A program made the translations under genes and the position numbers. The notes beneath the pieces were generated by a model that searched no databases, was not told the DNA's origin, and saw only the letters and a program-made list of their open reading frames with translations. A stretch of 64,000 nucleotides of DNA, from contig NZ_QKSB01000009.1 in assembly GCF_003234935.1 (NCBI RefSeq), positions 1 to 64,000 of the forward strand, given 5' to 3'. Shown here piece by piece: positions 28,234-37,351 of this stretch (its first letter is position 1; each line of letters opens with the position of its first letter). The stretch comes from Putridiphycobacter roseus (lineage in GTDB: Bacteria; Bacteroidota; Bacteroidia; Flavobacteriales_D; Crocinitomicaceae).

Positions 28234-29285
28234 TGGAAATAGAAAACAACGAAATAGAGGAGAACCTAACGCCACAAGGAAATGCAAATCAAGAACAACC
28301 ACCCCTCAGCAACGCTGATTTTTTAGGTTCTAGATTAAACCTAGCCTTAGTTCAGGAAAAAGTATTGACTGCCAAAAAGGAAATTGGTAGATACATTATT
28401 GGTCAAGGAGAAATGATAGACCTACTACTGATTAGTTTGTTTTCTAGAGGACATGTGTTACTAGAAGGAGTACCAGGCGTAGCAAAGACCTTAACTGCAA
28501 AAGTACTTTCAAAAACATTAAGTGTCGATTTTTCACGTATTCAATTTACGCCAGATTTGATGCCCTCGGATGTAATAGGGACTTCTATATTTAATTTAAA
28601 GACTTCAGAATTTGAATTTAAAAAAGGCCCCATATTTTCAAACATTATTTTAATTGATGAGATCAATAGGGCACCTGCAAAAACCCAAGCTGCTTTATTT
28701 GAGGTAATGGAAGAAAGACAAATATCATATGATGGTGTGGTTTATAAAATGTCATTACCATTTTTGGTATTGGCGACACAAAACCCCGTTGAGCAAGAGG
28801 GAACTTACAATTTACCTGAAGCACAATTAGACCGTTTTCTTTTCAAAATAAAGATTACTTATCCCAGTCAAAGTGAAGAATTCGAAATTTTAAAACGTTA
28901 CAAAAATTACAATGCTTCTCCAAATGTAGATGATATCACGCCTGTTTTCGATCCAGCAACTTTAAAAGAAATTCAATCGGTTATTGAACAAATTAAAATA
29001 GAGGACCAGTTACTGACCTATATTACACAAATTACAGAAAAAACCAGAAATCACGGGAAAATATATTTAGGAGGTTCTCCCAGAGCTTCCCTTTCTATGT
29101 TAAAAAGTGCGAAATCTTTTGCGGCCATGCGGGGCAGAGACTTTGTAATACCAGATGACATACAATATGTATGTAAACACGTATTCAATCACCGTATGAT
29201 ATTGACACCAGAAGCCGAAATGGAAGGCTTGACCGTGGAGGATGTCATAGAAGAAATTATTCAAGAAGTTGCAGTTCCAAGATAG
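28233..29285 (+). CDS. MoxR-family AAA+ ATPase
   Basis: A 350-residue cytoplasmic ATPase thought to act as a chaperone for assembly or maturation of partner proteins. Walker A is GVPGVAKT at 79-86. Walker B is IILIDEI with D142-E143, and a sensor-1 region reads LATQNPVEQEG. The C-terminal lid (about 270-350; GGSPRASLSMLKSAKSFAAMRGRDFVIPDDI) is typical of MoxR. I chose the ATG at 28233, which overlaps the preceding TGA, rather than the GTG one codon earlier. It directly abuts the DUF58 gene, the usual MoxR partner. Confidence 0.95.
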   Translation: MEIENNEIEENLTPQGNANQEQPPLSNADFLGSRLNLALVQEKVLTAKKEIGRYIIGQGEMIDLLLISLFSRGHVLLEGVPGVAKTLTAKVLSKTLSVDFSRIQFTPDLMPSDVIGTSIFNLKTSEFEFKKGPIFSNIILIDEINRAPAKTQAALFEVMEERQISYDGVVYKMSLPFLVLATQNPVEQEGTYNLPEAQLDRFLFKIKITYPSQSEEFEILKRYKNYNASPNVDDITPVFDPATLKEIQSVIEQIKIEDQLLTYITQITEKTRNHGKIYLGGSPRASLSMLKSAKSFAAMRGRDFVIPDDIQYVCKHVFNHRMILTPEAEMEGLTVEDVIEEIIQEVAVPR

Positions 29286-30614
29286 ATGAAATTATTGCGA
29301 TCCTTATATTTTACAAATTGGTTTTATATTGCTTTATTGGCGATCGTATTTGCGTTTATTTTAGCGTTTCCGTTTCCATTTATACTGGTTATTGCGCAAG
29401 GCGGTTTATTTTTAATAATTGCAATCACAGTATTAGAATTCATCTTACTTTATAGGCCCAAAAAACCCATTGAAGCAACAAGAGAAGTAAACAATCCCAT
29501 ATCTATGGGAGATGAAAACCCGGTGCGACTTAAAATAACGAATAAGTACAAATTAAGAATCAGGGCTCAAATATTCGACAATACACCGGCTCAGCTTCAA
29601 TTAAGAGACTTGTCCTTTCTTGTGGAACTTCAACCTGGAGAAAATAAGGAAGTAAAATATATGATCAAGCCAACAGAAAGAGGCGTTTATACTTTTGGCG
29701 ATTTATATGTTTATGTTTCCACCTTTCTTCATTTTGTACAACGTAAAGTAGTCGCCAAACAAAATTGTGCTATCGCTGCATATCCATCTATTCTACAAAT
29801 GAAAAAGATGGAATTAAAAGTATTTACAAAAACGGCAGCTCAAGGCATTAAAAAAATTCGCAGACTGGGCCACAACAATGAATTTGAACAAATAAAAAAC
29901 TATGTACAGGGAGATGATTTTAGAACGGTAAACTGGAAAGCAACCAGTAGGAGAAATGAATTAATGGTGAACCAATATCAGGACGAAAGGTCACAAAACA
30001 TCTATTCTATCATTGACAAAAGTCGCACCATGCACATGCCATTTGAAGGTTTAACTTTACTCGATTATGCCATCAATTCCACTTTAGCTTTTTCGAACGT
30101 TGCCATGAAAAAAGGAGACAAAGTAGGTTTACATACCTTTTCAAACAAATTAGGTAGTTTTTTAAAAGCAGAAAGAAGTACCGTTCAATTAAAAAGAATA
30201 ATTGAGACGCTTTACCACCAACAAACGCACTTTTTAGAAGCAGATTATAATTTATTATACAGTAATATTCGGAATAAAATTAAAGGTAGAAGCTTAATAA
30301 TGCTCTATTGCAACATTGAATCAACCTATACCCTAAAAAGGATTTTACCCCATTTAAAACGCATTAATAAAAACCATTTATTAGTCCTGATATTTTTTGA
30401 AAACACAGAAATCAATGCCGTGCTACATAAGGTGCCAAAACATGTGGGAGACATTTACTTAAAAACATTTGCAGAAAAATATAAAATGGACAAGAAAAGG
30501 ATTGCTTTAGAACTAAAGCGAAACGGCATTCAAACCATTTTAACCACACCAAGCAATTTATCGGTGGCAACAGTCAATAAATACCTTGAAATGAAATCTA
30601 GAGGCTTAATTTAA
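29286..30614 (+). CDS. DUF58 (VWA-like) membrane protein
   Basis: A 442-residue protein whose first ATG follows the moxR stop codon directly. Two N-terminal transmembrane helices (about 9-55) lead to a beta-rich segment, and the DUF58 core sits at about 185-290 (GHNNEFEQIKNYVQGDDFRTVNWKATSRRNELMVNQYQDER), followed by a VWA-like fold (YSIIDKSRTM). DUF58 proteins are the regular partner of MoxR ATPases. It is the last gene of the 24.3-30.6 kb cluster. Unlike Bat operons, no separate VWA or BatD gene follows. Confidence 0.9.
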   Translation: MKLLRSLYFTNWFYIALLAIVFAFILAFPFPFILVIAQGGLFLIIAITVLEFILLYRPKKPIEATREVNNPISMGDENPVRLKITNKYKLRIRAQIFDNTPAQLQLRDLSFLVELQPGENKEVKYMIKPTERGVYTFGDLYVYVSTFLHFVQRKVVAKQNCAIAAYPSILQMKKMELKVFTKTAAQGIKKIRRLGHNNEFEQIKNYVQGDDFRTVNWKATSRRNELMVNQYQDERSQNIYSIIDKSRTMHMPFEGLTLLDYAINSTLAFSNVAMKKGDKVGLHTFSNKLGSFLKAERSTVQLKRIIETLYHQQTHFLEADYNLLYSNIRNKIKGRSLIMLYCNIESTYTLKRILPHLKRINKNHLLVLIFFENTEINAVLHKVPKHVGDIYLKTFAEKYKMDKKRIALELKRNGIQTILTTPSNLSVATVNKYLEMKSRGLI

Positions 30615-30654
30615 TCACTTATTGCTATCTTTATCCCATAATAAATTCCTCCAA

Positions 30655-31725
30655 ATGAAAATCATCAGTTATCTTATCTTTTCTTGTCTATTTTTAACGG
30701 CAAATGCACAATTTGATTTAACCCTTCAAAAGGCAGAAGCTTTGGCAGATGTGCCTTTAAATTGTATTGAAAAGGAGTACCCAAATAAGTTGGGACAAGT
30801 TTTAAATGGGCAAAGCGATTTAAAAACACCGGAGGCATTACACCCTGTATTTTATGGTTGTTTCGATTGGCATTCTTCGGTTCATGGCCATTGGTTATTG
30901 AGTAAGTTCGTAAACGATTATCCAGGAACAGACTTAAGCAATAACATTTCCAATAGGTGGAACGAGCGATTTACGACCATTAAAGTAATCAAAGAGGTGA
31001 ACTACTTTATGGTAGAAAACAACAAGAATTATGAAAGAACATATGGTTGGGCCTGGTTGTTAAAATTGCAAACAGAATTTAATATTTCCACCAACAAACA
31101 AGCAACAGATTGGGCAAGAACATTACTACCGCTCACCAATACCATTGTTAATAAATTCAAGAAATTTTTACCAAAGTTAGCTTATCCAATTCGTGTAGGT
31201 GAACATACTAACACTGCTTTTGCTTTGACTTTTGCATTAGAATATGCACGTAATGTAAAAGACTTAGAATTTGAAAAACTAATTGTAAAAAGCGCCAAAG
31301 ATTTTTACCTAAACGATAAGCTTTCCCCTTTAACGTGGGAGCCAAGTGGGTTTGATTTTTTGTCGCCAACCCTTACCGAAGCAAATTTGATGGCTGAAGT
31401 ATTGAGCGAGGCTGAATTCAGCAAATGGATTAAAACTTTTTTGCCAAGCATTTTAAAAAGTAACTTTACTTTAACACCTGGCATTGTCAACGACAGAACA
31501 GATGGTAAATTGGTTCACTTAGATGGCTTAAACTTTTCTCGTGCTTGGTGCTTGTATCGATTATCTAAACACTTACCGAAACAAAAGGACCATTTGATTA
31601 GCATAGCCGATCAACATTTAGAAGCATCCATGGAACAAGTAATTGGCAGCGACTATATGGGTAGCCATTGGTTAGCCTCCTTTTTAGTATATGCTTTGGA
31701 CATGCGTAAGGAAGCTATTCAATAA
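30655..31725 (+). CDS. DUF2891 family protein, exported
   Basis: A 356-residue protein with a signal peptide (MKIISYLIFSCLFLTANAQ). The mature sequence shows the DUF2891 hallmarks: ALADVPLNCIEKEYPNKLGQ, HPVFYGCFDWHSSVHGHW, ERTYGWAWLLKLQTE, REHTNTAFAL-like RVGEHTNTAFAL, and SGFDFLSPTL. The fold is predicted to be an all-alpha toroid of the kind seen in glycan-processing enzymes; activity is unknown. I chose the ATG at 30655 because the frame's earlier part (from 30622) would put 11 residues before the signal peptide. It may be co-transcribed with the MoxR cluster, 40 bases upstream. Confidence 0.88.
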   Translation: MKIISYLIFSCLFLTANAQFDLTLQKAEALADVPLNCIEKEYPNKLGQVLNGQSDLKTPEALHPVFYGCFDWHSSVHGHWLLSKFVNDYPGTDLSNNISNRWNERFTTIKVIKEVNYFMVENNKNYERTYGWAWLLKLQTEFNISTNKQATDWARTLLPLTNTIVNKFKKFLPKLAYPIRVGEHTNTAFALTFALEYARNVKDLEFEKLIVKSAKDFYLNDKLSPLTWEPSGFDFLSPTLTEANLMAEVLSEAEFSKWIKTFLPSILKSNFTLTPGIVNDRTDGKLVHLDGLNFSRAWCLYRLSKHLPKQKDHLISIADQHLEASMEQVIGSDYMGSHWLASFLVYALDMRKEAIQ

Positions 31726-31730
31726 CTCGC

Positions 31731-34292
31731 TTACTCCTGAATTAAAATTCTTTTAGTACTCACGCCATTATTTGAACTGACTTTCAAGAGCAGCATACCA
31801 TTTGTTGCCGTTTTTAAATTAATTTCCATTAAGTGGTTATTCAATTCGTAGTGGACCGGAACACTTTGTCCCATCATGTTGAATACTTCCACCTTTTTAA
31901 TGTCGTTGTATTTTTCAGTCTGAACATAAAAATTACCATTGCTAGGGTTCGGAAATACTTGAAATTGAAAGTTAGTGGTTTCACCTACTGAAAGGTCTGT
32001 TTCAGTAAAAGTAGTCACTGCTGTATTGGTCACAATTGGATCATTAAAGTCGAAGAAAATATAAGCTGTGTTTTCAATTATTGTTTCAACAGGCAGACCA
32101 GCTTTCGGTTTAATACGGTATTGGAAATAACCTATGGACTCATCATAATTAGTCGTACTATCTACCAACATAATGTTTGGAAAATAAACAATTAGTCTAT
32201 CCTCAACTAAATTAAAGCTATTGGCGTGTTTGTACCCAATTACCTCAAAAGTACTATAGTCCAAATTAGCCGAAAGTGTATCTTCTAAACGAATATTAAA
32301 AGCGGGCGCCGTTCCTGTATTTTGAAAACGAATGGTGTACGTCAACCAATCCTCATAACCTGGTTTAACACTTCTTGGATATACCTGCTTGTCGTTAGGG
32401 TCGTATGAATTGGCAACTGAATAACAATAAGTGTAAGTGTTATTTGTTGAATCTATATCGGCAGCTGATGCAATTACATTAACAGTTACACAAATTAAAT
32501 CGCCAGATTGTGCAGTGGAATCAGTTTTAAACATAAGTCTAAAATCCTTGTTATTAACCACATTAGCAAAGTCAGCAATCGTATATGAATAAGTTGTTCC
32601 AGAAACAAGTGGTATTAATGATGTAGGCGCTTCGTTTAGAAAGGTAACAGGACCATTAACGGTAATGCTAACAGAACCACTTTGATTAGTTAAACAGCCC
32701 ATACTGTACCATTGACTCAAATCACCAGCATTAACTGTAAGTTCGTGTGTCTGATTAGGAAAAACCCATCCTAGTGTACTTATGCCTAAAGTACCATAAT
32801 CAACAGATGATGAACAAGTTGTTCCAAAATCAACCTTATCGAATAAACTATCAGCAACAGTTATAGAAACTGTAGAATCTACTCCTGGTGAAAGGCAACT
32901 TGGCAAAAACGGTATACCGGCCGTATCAATTACAACTTCATATGTCCCTATATTTGATGTAGTAAACTTATAATTACCGTAAATATCTGAAGCCGTAGTT
33001 TCTAATAATAAGCCAAGACTATCAAATAGTTTAACTTCTAAGTTTTTAAAAGGGGTTTCATAACCATTGAATTGGCAATCAGTAGCAGTATCAATAAAAA
33101 TGTACCCTGTAATTCCTTGTCCTGATGGACAACCAGCAGGGTTATTTGAAGTATTACCAAAATTACAAAGTGGAATAGTATCTAAATATGACCATACATT
33201 CATGGCGGTTAAATAATTAGGAATACAATGAAAAGGGTTACCAAATATTTCAATTATGTTCAAATTAGGAAAAACAGGCCAGCAAGAAACATTATTATTT
33301 TCCATTCTAAGGATCGTAAGGTTATCTGGTAATTTAGGTACATAGGAAATATTGTTATTACTTAAATCAATGATTAATAGTCCTTCAGGAAAGTTAGGAA
33401 TGCTCGTTAATTGGTTATCACTAATATCGATTAGATTAGTCATAAAAATAGGTAGAGAATCTATGTATGAAATATTACAGTTTTTTGCAATTATGCGATA
33501 CATAGTATCAGGTAAATTCACTAATTGAGTGATATTTGGACTATCAGAAACATACAGTCTTTTTAAGGTAGATGGGAGGATACCCAAGGTCGAGATACTG
33601 TTTCCTCCACAACTTAAATCTTCTATATTTGGTGGTAGTGCAGGAAGTACCGAAAGACCACAATCATTAATATTTAAATCTATAATACTCGGGGGAAGTG
33701 AACTAGCGGATATACTTCCGATATTAGGATTGCTTTCAATATTAAAATCTTTAATTGTGTTGGGCAATGTGGGCACCACCGATAGATTACAATCGAATAT
33801 ATGAATTGTTTCAAGTCCCACGTTAAAATTAGGTATTGCCAGGTTTGGCGTCCCACCTCTATAATAATTTATTATGCTTGAAGATATTGGAGGCGTACTA
33901 GTTAAATTAGGGTTATTATTGATATTTAGATTAATTAAGTTTGGCGGTAAGCTAGTAATAGTTGTAAAATCATTGTCATTTAAATAAAGAAAATTTAAGC
34001 TACTTTGCGGTAAGTTTGGTAAAATAGTTAATCCATTATTTTCTGCTTTTAGTGAGATAATATTATCAAAATATTGCGCCCCTTCAAGATTTATAATGCC
34101 TTGACCCTCACAATTCAAACTTATCGCATTAACTATATCCGAACATGTAGTATCCATTTGGTTACCATTCATACAAACCGAGTAATTACTCTGTAAAAAG
34201 GCAACAAAATTGGTGTCAGGAATAGTAACGTATTGTGCTTGCACAAAATTAAAAGCAAAAATAAATAATAAGGCCAAATAAATATTTTTCAT
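31731..34292 (-). CDS. Leucine-rich-repeat surface protein with T9SS sorting domain
   Basis: An 853-residue secreted protein. It has a signal peptide (1-19) and an LRR region (about 45-365) built from short repeats such as LPPNIEDLSCGGNSIS and LPDNLTILRMENNNVS, resembling bacterial 20-residue LRRs. An SdrD/Cna-B-like unit (about 393-465) is followed by a DUF11-like segment (about 630-760, SYDPNDKQVYP, YTIRFQNTGTAPAFN), common in Bacteroidota cell-surface proteins. The T9SS type A C-terminal sorting domain (about 775-853) has FPNPSNGNFYV, VEVFNMMGQ and a KRILIQE end. It should be exported by the T9SS to which PorW belongs. It converges with the DUF2891 gene, 5 bases apart. Confidence 0.88.
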   Translation of the reverse strand: MKNIYLALLFIFAFNFVQAQYVTIPDTNFVAFLQSNYSVCMNGNQMDTTCSDIVNAISLNCEGQGIINLEGAQYFDNIISLKAENNGLTILPNLPQSSLNFLYLNDNDFTTITSLPPNLINLNINNNPNLTSTPPISSSIINYYRGGTPNLAIPNFNVGLETIHIFDCNLSVVPTLPNTIKDFNIESNPNIGSISASSLPPSIIDLNINDCGLSVLPALPPNIEDLSCGGNSISTLGILPSTLKRLYVSDSPNITQLVNLPDTMYRIIAKNCNISYIDSLPIFMTNLIDISDNQLTSIPNFPEGLLIIDLSNNNISYVPKLPDNLTILRMENNNVSCWPVFPNLNIIEIFGNPFHCIPNYLTAMNVWSYLDTIPLCNFGNTSNNPAGCPSGQGITGYIFIDTATDCQFNGYETPFKNLEVKLFDSLGLLLETTASDIYGNYKFTTSNIGTYEVVIDTAGIPFLPSCLSPGVDSTVSITVADSLFDKVDFGTTCSSSVDYGTLGISTLGWVFPNQTHELTVNAGDLSQWYSMGCLTNQSGSVSITVNGPVTFLNEAPTSLIPLVSGTTYSYTIADFANVVNNKDFRLMFKTDSTAQSGDLICVTVNVIASAADIDSTNNTYTYCYSVANSYDPNDKQVYPRSVKPGYEDWLTYTIRFQNTGTAPAFNIRLEDTLSANLDYSTFEVIGYKHANSFNLVEDRLIVYFPNIMLVDSTTNYDESIGYFQYRIKPKAGLPVETIIENTAYIFFDFNDPIVTNTAVTTFTETDLSVGETTNFQFQVFPNPSNGNFYVQTEKYNDIKKVEVFNMMGQSVPVHYELNNHLMEINLKTATNGMLLLKVSSNNGVSTKRILIQE

Positions 34293-34384
34293 AGCATAGG
34301 GTTTTAGTCACTGTTTTTCAATCTACTATTGGAAAACGAAAGATTTTAAGATTGGTTGCCCAATTTACAATAAAAAAAATTCTA

Positions 34385-35122
34385 CTACTTTAATTTACTG
34401 TTGATTCTGTTTTTTGTATGAATGATATAAGCTACATTCAAGCTTAAATTATCATAGTTTTGGGCCAATAAATTATCGCCTGTTAGGACTTCAAATTCAC
34501 CATTAAATCCACACAAGAAAAGGTTAAACGCCATTTCCAGTCTTAAATGGATGGCAGGGCAAACCTTACTTCTATTGAATGGATAGTACTCCAAAAAAAT
34601 GTCATTCGTTTTGACAAACCCTTGTCCATTCACTTCATTTTTCTCCCTGATAATTACTTAGTAAATCGATCTTTTTTTTCCTCCAACAGTAAAGTATTTG
34701 CCAGATTTTGTAAACGTTGCAGCATTATACCTGTCAGCACGCTGCAAGTCAACATATTTGGGAGATTTGAGACAAAACAACTCGTTTACCAACAATTTAA
34801 AAACGTTTAATCACGTGTCAACAACCATGTTTCCAATAGGAAAACCTACATTATTTTTTTTGCCATTTCTCCCTTACCGACATTCCAAATAGCCTTATTA
34901 TTGTCGACCAAAGCAGCGGAAATTAATTCACCAGTTGCATTAAAACAAATATCAGTAATGGTTCCTATATGACCCATTTGAACAACTAATCGCACATCTT
35001 GTTGCTTCCGTATTAATGGCGTAACAAAATAATAAATTTCTTGCAATTCATATCGCATTGGAATCAAATCAGCTATACACATGCTGATTAAAGCCGACCA
35101 GCAGGACAAAAAATGCAATCAT
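34385..35122 (-). pseudogene. Decayed WD40-repeat protein gene
   Basis: Reading the minus strand in all frames gives a broken protein. It starts with a signal-peptide-like MIAFFVLLVGFNQHVYS from ATG 35122, then after a frame change VRLVVQMGHIGTITDICFNATGELIS..AIWNV, a clear WD40 blade. After an in-frame stop near 34848, YNAATFTKSGKYFTVGGKKR appears, then a frame change (LLSNYQGEK), then NGQGFVKTNDIF and a last part ending at 34385. At least two frameshifts and several stops interrupt it. The parent was probably an exported WD40 protein, of the kind that in Bacteroidota is sometimes fused to caspase-like domains; most of the blades are missing. Confidence 0.65.
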
Positions 35123-35184
35123 TTTGTAACATTTCAAATCAAATGGATACTAACTGAGCAGAACCCATTAGTTTTACAATAACG

Positions 35185-35685
35185 GTGATCAAACAAAAGG
35201 AATTTATTAAACTGGTAAAACCTCATCAAGGAATTTTGGTGAAAGTGTCTAAAATATACATGGACACCCTAACTGATCAGGAAGATTTGCGTCAAGAAAT
35301 TTTATTCCAACTCTGGAAAGCTTATCCTAGTTTTAAAGGAAAAAGTCAATTTTCTTCTTGGATGTATCGTGTGGCAATCAATACGGCCATTACCTTTTTT
35401 AAACAGCAGAAAAAAATGCCTTTCCTTGAATTGTTGAATGACAAAACAGTGTCGATTAATGAAGCAGTAGAAGAAATAAAAACCGAGCAATTGGCACATT
35501 TTTATGGTGCAGTGAGACAGTTAAACAAGATTGAAAAAGCATTGATTTTGTATAGTATTGAAGGATATTCACAAAAAGAAATTGCAACTGAATTGGGTTT
35601 GTCCGAAGTAAATACACGTGTAAAACTAAAACGGACCAAAGACAAATTAAAATCAATCATTAAAACACAGGGTTATGAATTTTGA
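35185..35685 (+). CDS. RNA polymerase sigma factor, ECF type
   Basis: A 166-residue sigma-70 family protein. Region 2 is seen at about 20-85 (DQEDLRQEILFQLWKAYPSFKGKSQFSSWMYRVAINTA) and region 4 at about 105-160 (LNKIEKALILYSIEGYSQKEIATELGLSEVNTRVKLKRTKDKL). Length is normal for ECF factors. The start is GTG at 35185. It overlaps the following membrane-protein gene by 11 bases, an arrangement that usually marks a sigma/anti-sigma pair. Confidence 0.93.
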   Translation: MIKQKEFIKLVKPHQGILVKVSKIYMDTLTDQEDLRQEILFQLWKAYPSFKGKSQFSSWMYRVAINTAITFFKQQKKMPFLELLNDKTVSINEAVEEIKTEQLAHFYGAVRQLNKIEKALILYSIEGYSQKEIATELGLSEVNTRVKLKRTKDKLKSIIKTQGYEF

Positions 35686-36310
35686 CAATATAAAAGCAGC
35701 CATGGATGCTGATGCAGACCAAAAGGACAACATAAAAATAGATTTAGGAAAAGGACCGCATAATCCTGTAGCACTAATAAGACGCAACATGCGCATTGAA
35801 ATTCTGACCCAATTGATTGGCGTCATCATATTTCTGATCGCACCGTTTACTTTTTTAAGTCTAGACCCTAAACCGCAGGCCATCTACCTTATTTTTATAT
35901 TCATCATCTCTGTCATGATACTACTTTACACCCTTAAATTAAGTCTGTTTTTAAGAGAAGTTGACCCCATGACGAACAGTACAACAAAGTTGTTACAACA
36001 GTTCATATACAAAGCTAAACTGACCTTGCAAGTTTATAAATCCTTTATGTTGGCCAGTACACTACTCATACCAGTCGCTGTTTTTGCACTAATTACTGGT
36101 AACATCAATGGACAATACCACAATCCAACCCTCTTTGAAAAATGGATATATTTGGCTATTAGTGGCACTGAATTGAGCTTGTTAATTATTGGTTATTTAT
36201 TGTTGGCTGGTGCATTCTATTATATGACCATCAGCTGGACCAAAACCATGTACGGAAAACACTTGACGGCATTGGAAATACTATTGAACAATTTAGAGGA
36301 GGAAGAATGA
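35675..36310 (+). CDS. Membrane protein paired with the sigma factor, possible anti-sigma factor
   Basis: A 211-residue protein. A soluble acidic N-terminus (1-40, MNFDNIKAAMDADADQKDNIK) precedes four hydrophobic helices at about 46-65, 70-90, 125-145 and 165-190. I do not recognise a named anti-sigma domain (no zinc motif HxxxCxxC). The 11-base overlap with the upstream sigma gene suggests translational coupling and a regulatory partnership; this is inference from position only. Confidence 0.7.
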   Translation: MNFDNIKAAMDADADQKDNIKIDLGKGPHNPVALIRRNMRIEILTQLIGVIIFLIAPFTFLSLDPKPQAIYLIFIFIISVMILLYTLKLSLFLREVDPMTNSTTKLLQQFIYKAKLTLQVYKSFMLASTLLIPVAVFALITGNINGQYHNPTLFEKWIYLAISGTELSLLIIGYLLLAGAFYYMTISWTKTMYGKHLTALEILLNNLEEEE

Positions 36311-36419
36311 GTCTACTTGAGTCATGAAACATTTCATCCCACTAATCCGACAGTTGAGTACTGAAAAATAGTTTTAGTTTTACCATAGCCTTACATTTAA
36401 CCATATACAATCAGGAATT

Positions 36420-37058
36420 ATGGATGCTACCATCAAATTATTAATTATTGCCCACGTCGCACTTGGCGGAATTGCATTACTTACAGGTCTCCTTTCAATA
36501 ATCGCCTATAAAGGCAAAAATTTACACAAAAAATCAGGAAAGTTTTTTGTTTACACCATGATAAGTTCTGGTTTAATAGCCATGGTCATTGCCTTGCTAC
36601 CAAAGCATGAAAGTCCCTTTTTATTCTCGATTGGAATTTTCAGTACTTACCTCACTTTAACAGGTTATCGCGCATTGCGTTTTAAAAGACAAAACATCAG
36701 TTTGCGTATAGATATCACCATGGCATGGCTGATGGTCGTCACTGGATTTTTAATGATTATTCTTCCCACAATTTTAACACTAAAATTTAATATTGTCTTA
36801 GGGGTATTTGGAATATTAGGCATTTCATTGGCCATTCAAGACTTGAAGCTATTTAGCAAACCCAAACGCCTTAGAAAAGGTTGGTTAAAGTTACACATAG
36901 GAAAAATTATGGGAGGCTATATTTCAGCGGTGACCGCCTTTATTGTAGTCAATCAATTCATCCCTGGCATTTATGGTTGGTTAGTTCCAACCCTAATTGG
37001 CAGTGTTTTTATAGCCTATTGGATGAGACGGGTACGTTTGGGGAAGGTGATTAATTGA
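36420..37058 (+). CDS. Polytopic membrane protein (DUF2306-like)
   Basis: A 212-residue protein with about six to seven hydrophobic helices. It contains HVALGGIALLTGLLSIIAYKGKNLHKKSGKFF near the N-terminus and LKLHIGKIMGGYISAVTAF near 160, histidines in a membrane context that recall DUF2306 or cytochrome-b561-like small membrane proteins. No catalytic assignment is possible. The gene is separated by 109 featureless bases from the sigma operon. Confidence 0.75.
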   Translation: MDATIKLLIIAHVALGGIALLTGLLSIIAYKGKNLHKKSGKFFVYTMISSGLIAMVIALLPKHESPFLFSIGIFSTYLTLTGYRALRFKRQNISLRIDITMAWLMVVTGFLMIILPTILTLKFNIVLGVFGILGISLAIQDLKLFSKPKRLRKGWLKLHIGKIMGGYISAVTAFIVVNQFIPGIYGWLVPTLIGSVFIAYWMRRVRLGKVIN

Positions 37059-37351
37059 AACAGTTTTATTGGAAAACTAGCTGTGCATTAGTTAATTTAC
37101 TGCGCTTATCTGTACTAGCAAATATTGTTCTAATTTTAAATGAAGTTAGAATTTTAGCTAGGGCAGAGCAACTGCCAAAACTTAATGTAAAAGGCATTTT
37201 CCTTAGCTATGTTGCATGCGCTATTAATTCACATTATGCAGCACCTAGTAGTGCAACTACTGTGTAGCAAATGGTGTTTATAGCTTATTGCTCGGTTGGT
37301 GGCGCAGCAGTATAACTACTGCGCAGTTCTTAAATGATTAACTTAAAGTTT
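37059..37351. other. Intergenic stretch with two small hairpins downstream of leuS
   Basis: About 290 bases between two convergent genes, with no convincing gene. It holds two short inverted repeats, AGTAGT-gca-ACTACT at 37247-37261 and a CAGTA-taac-TACTG core with GCGC flanks at about 37303-37325, which share the word ACTACTG. Neither is followed by a T-run. They may be transcript ends or relics of a small repeat element. Confidence 0.4.

Noticed and set aside
37055..37267. 70-residue plus-strand frame after the membrane protein
   Set aside because: TTG start, no recognisable composition or motif, and it runs through small hairpins; treated as non-coding.
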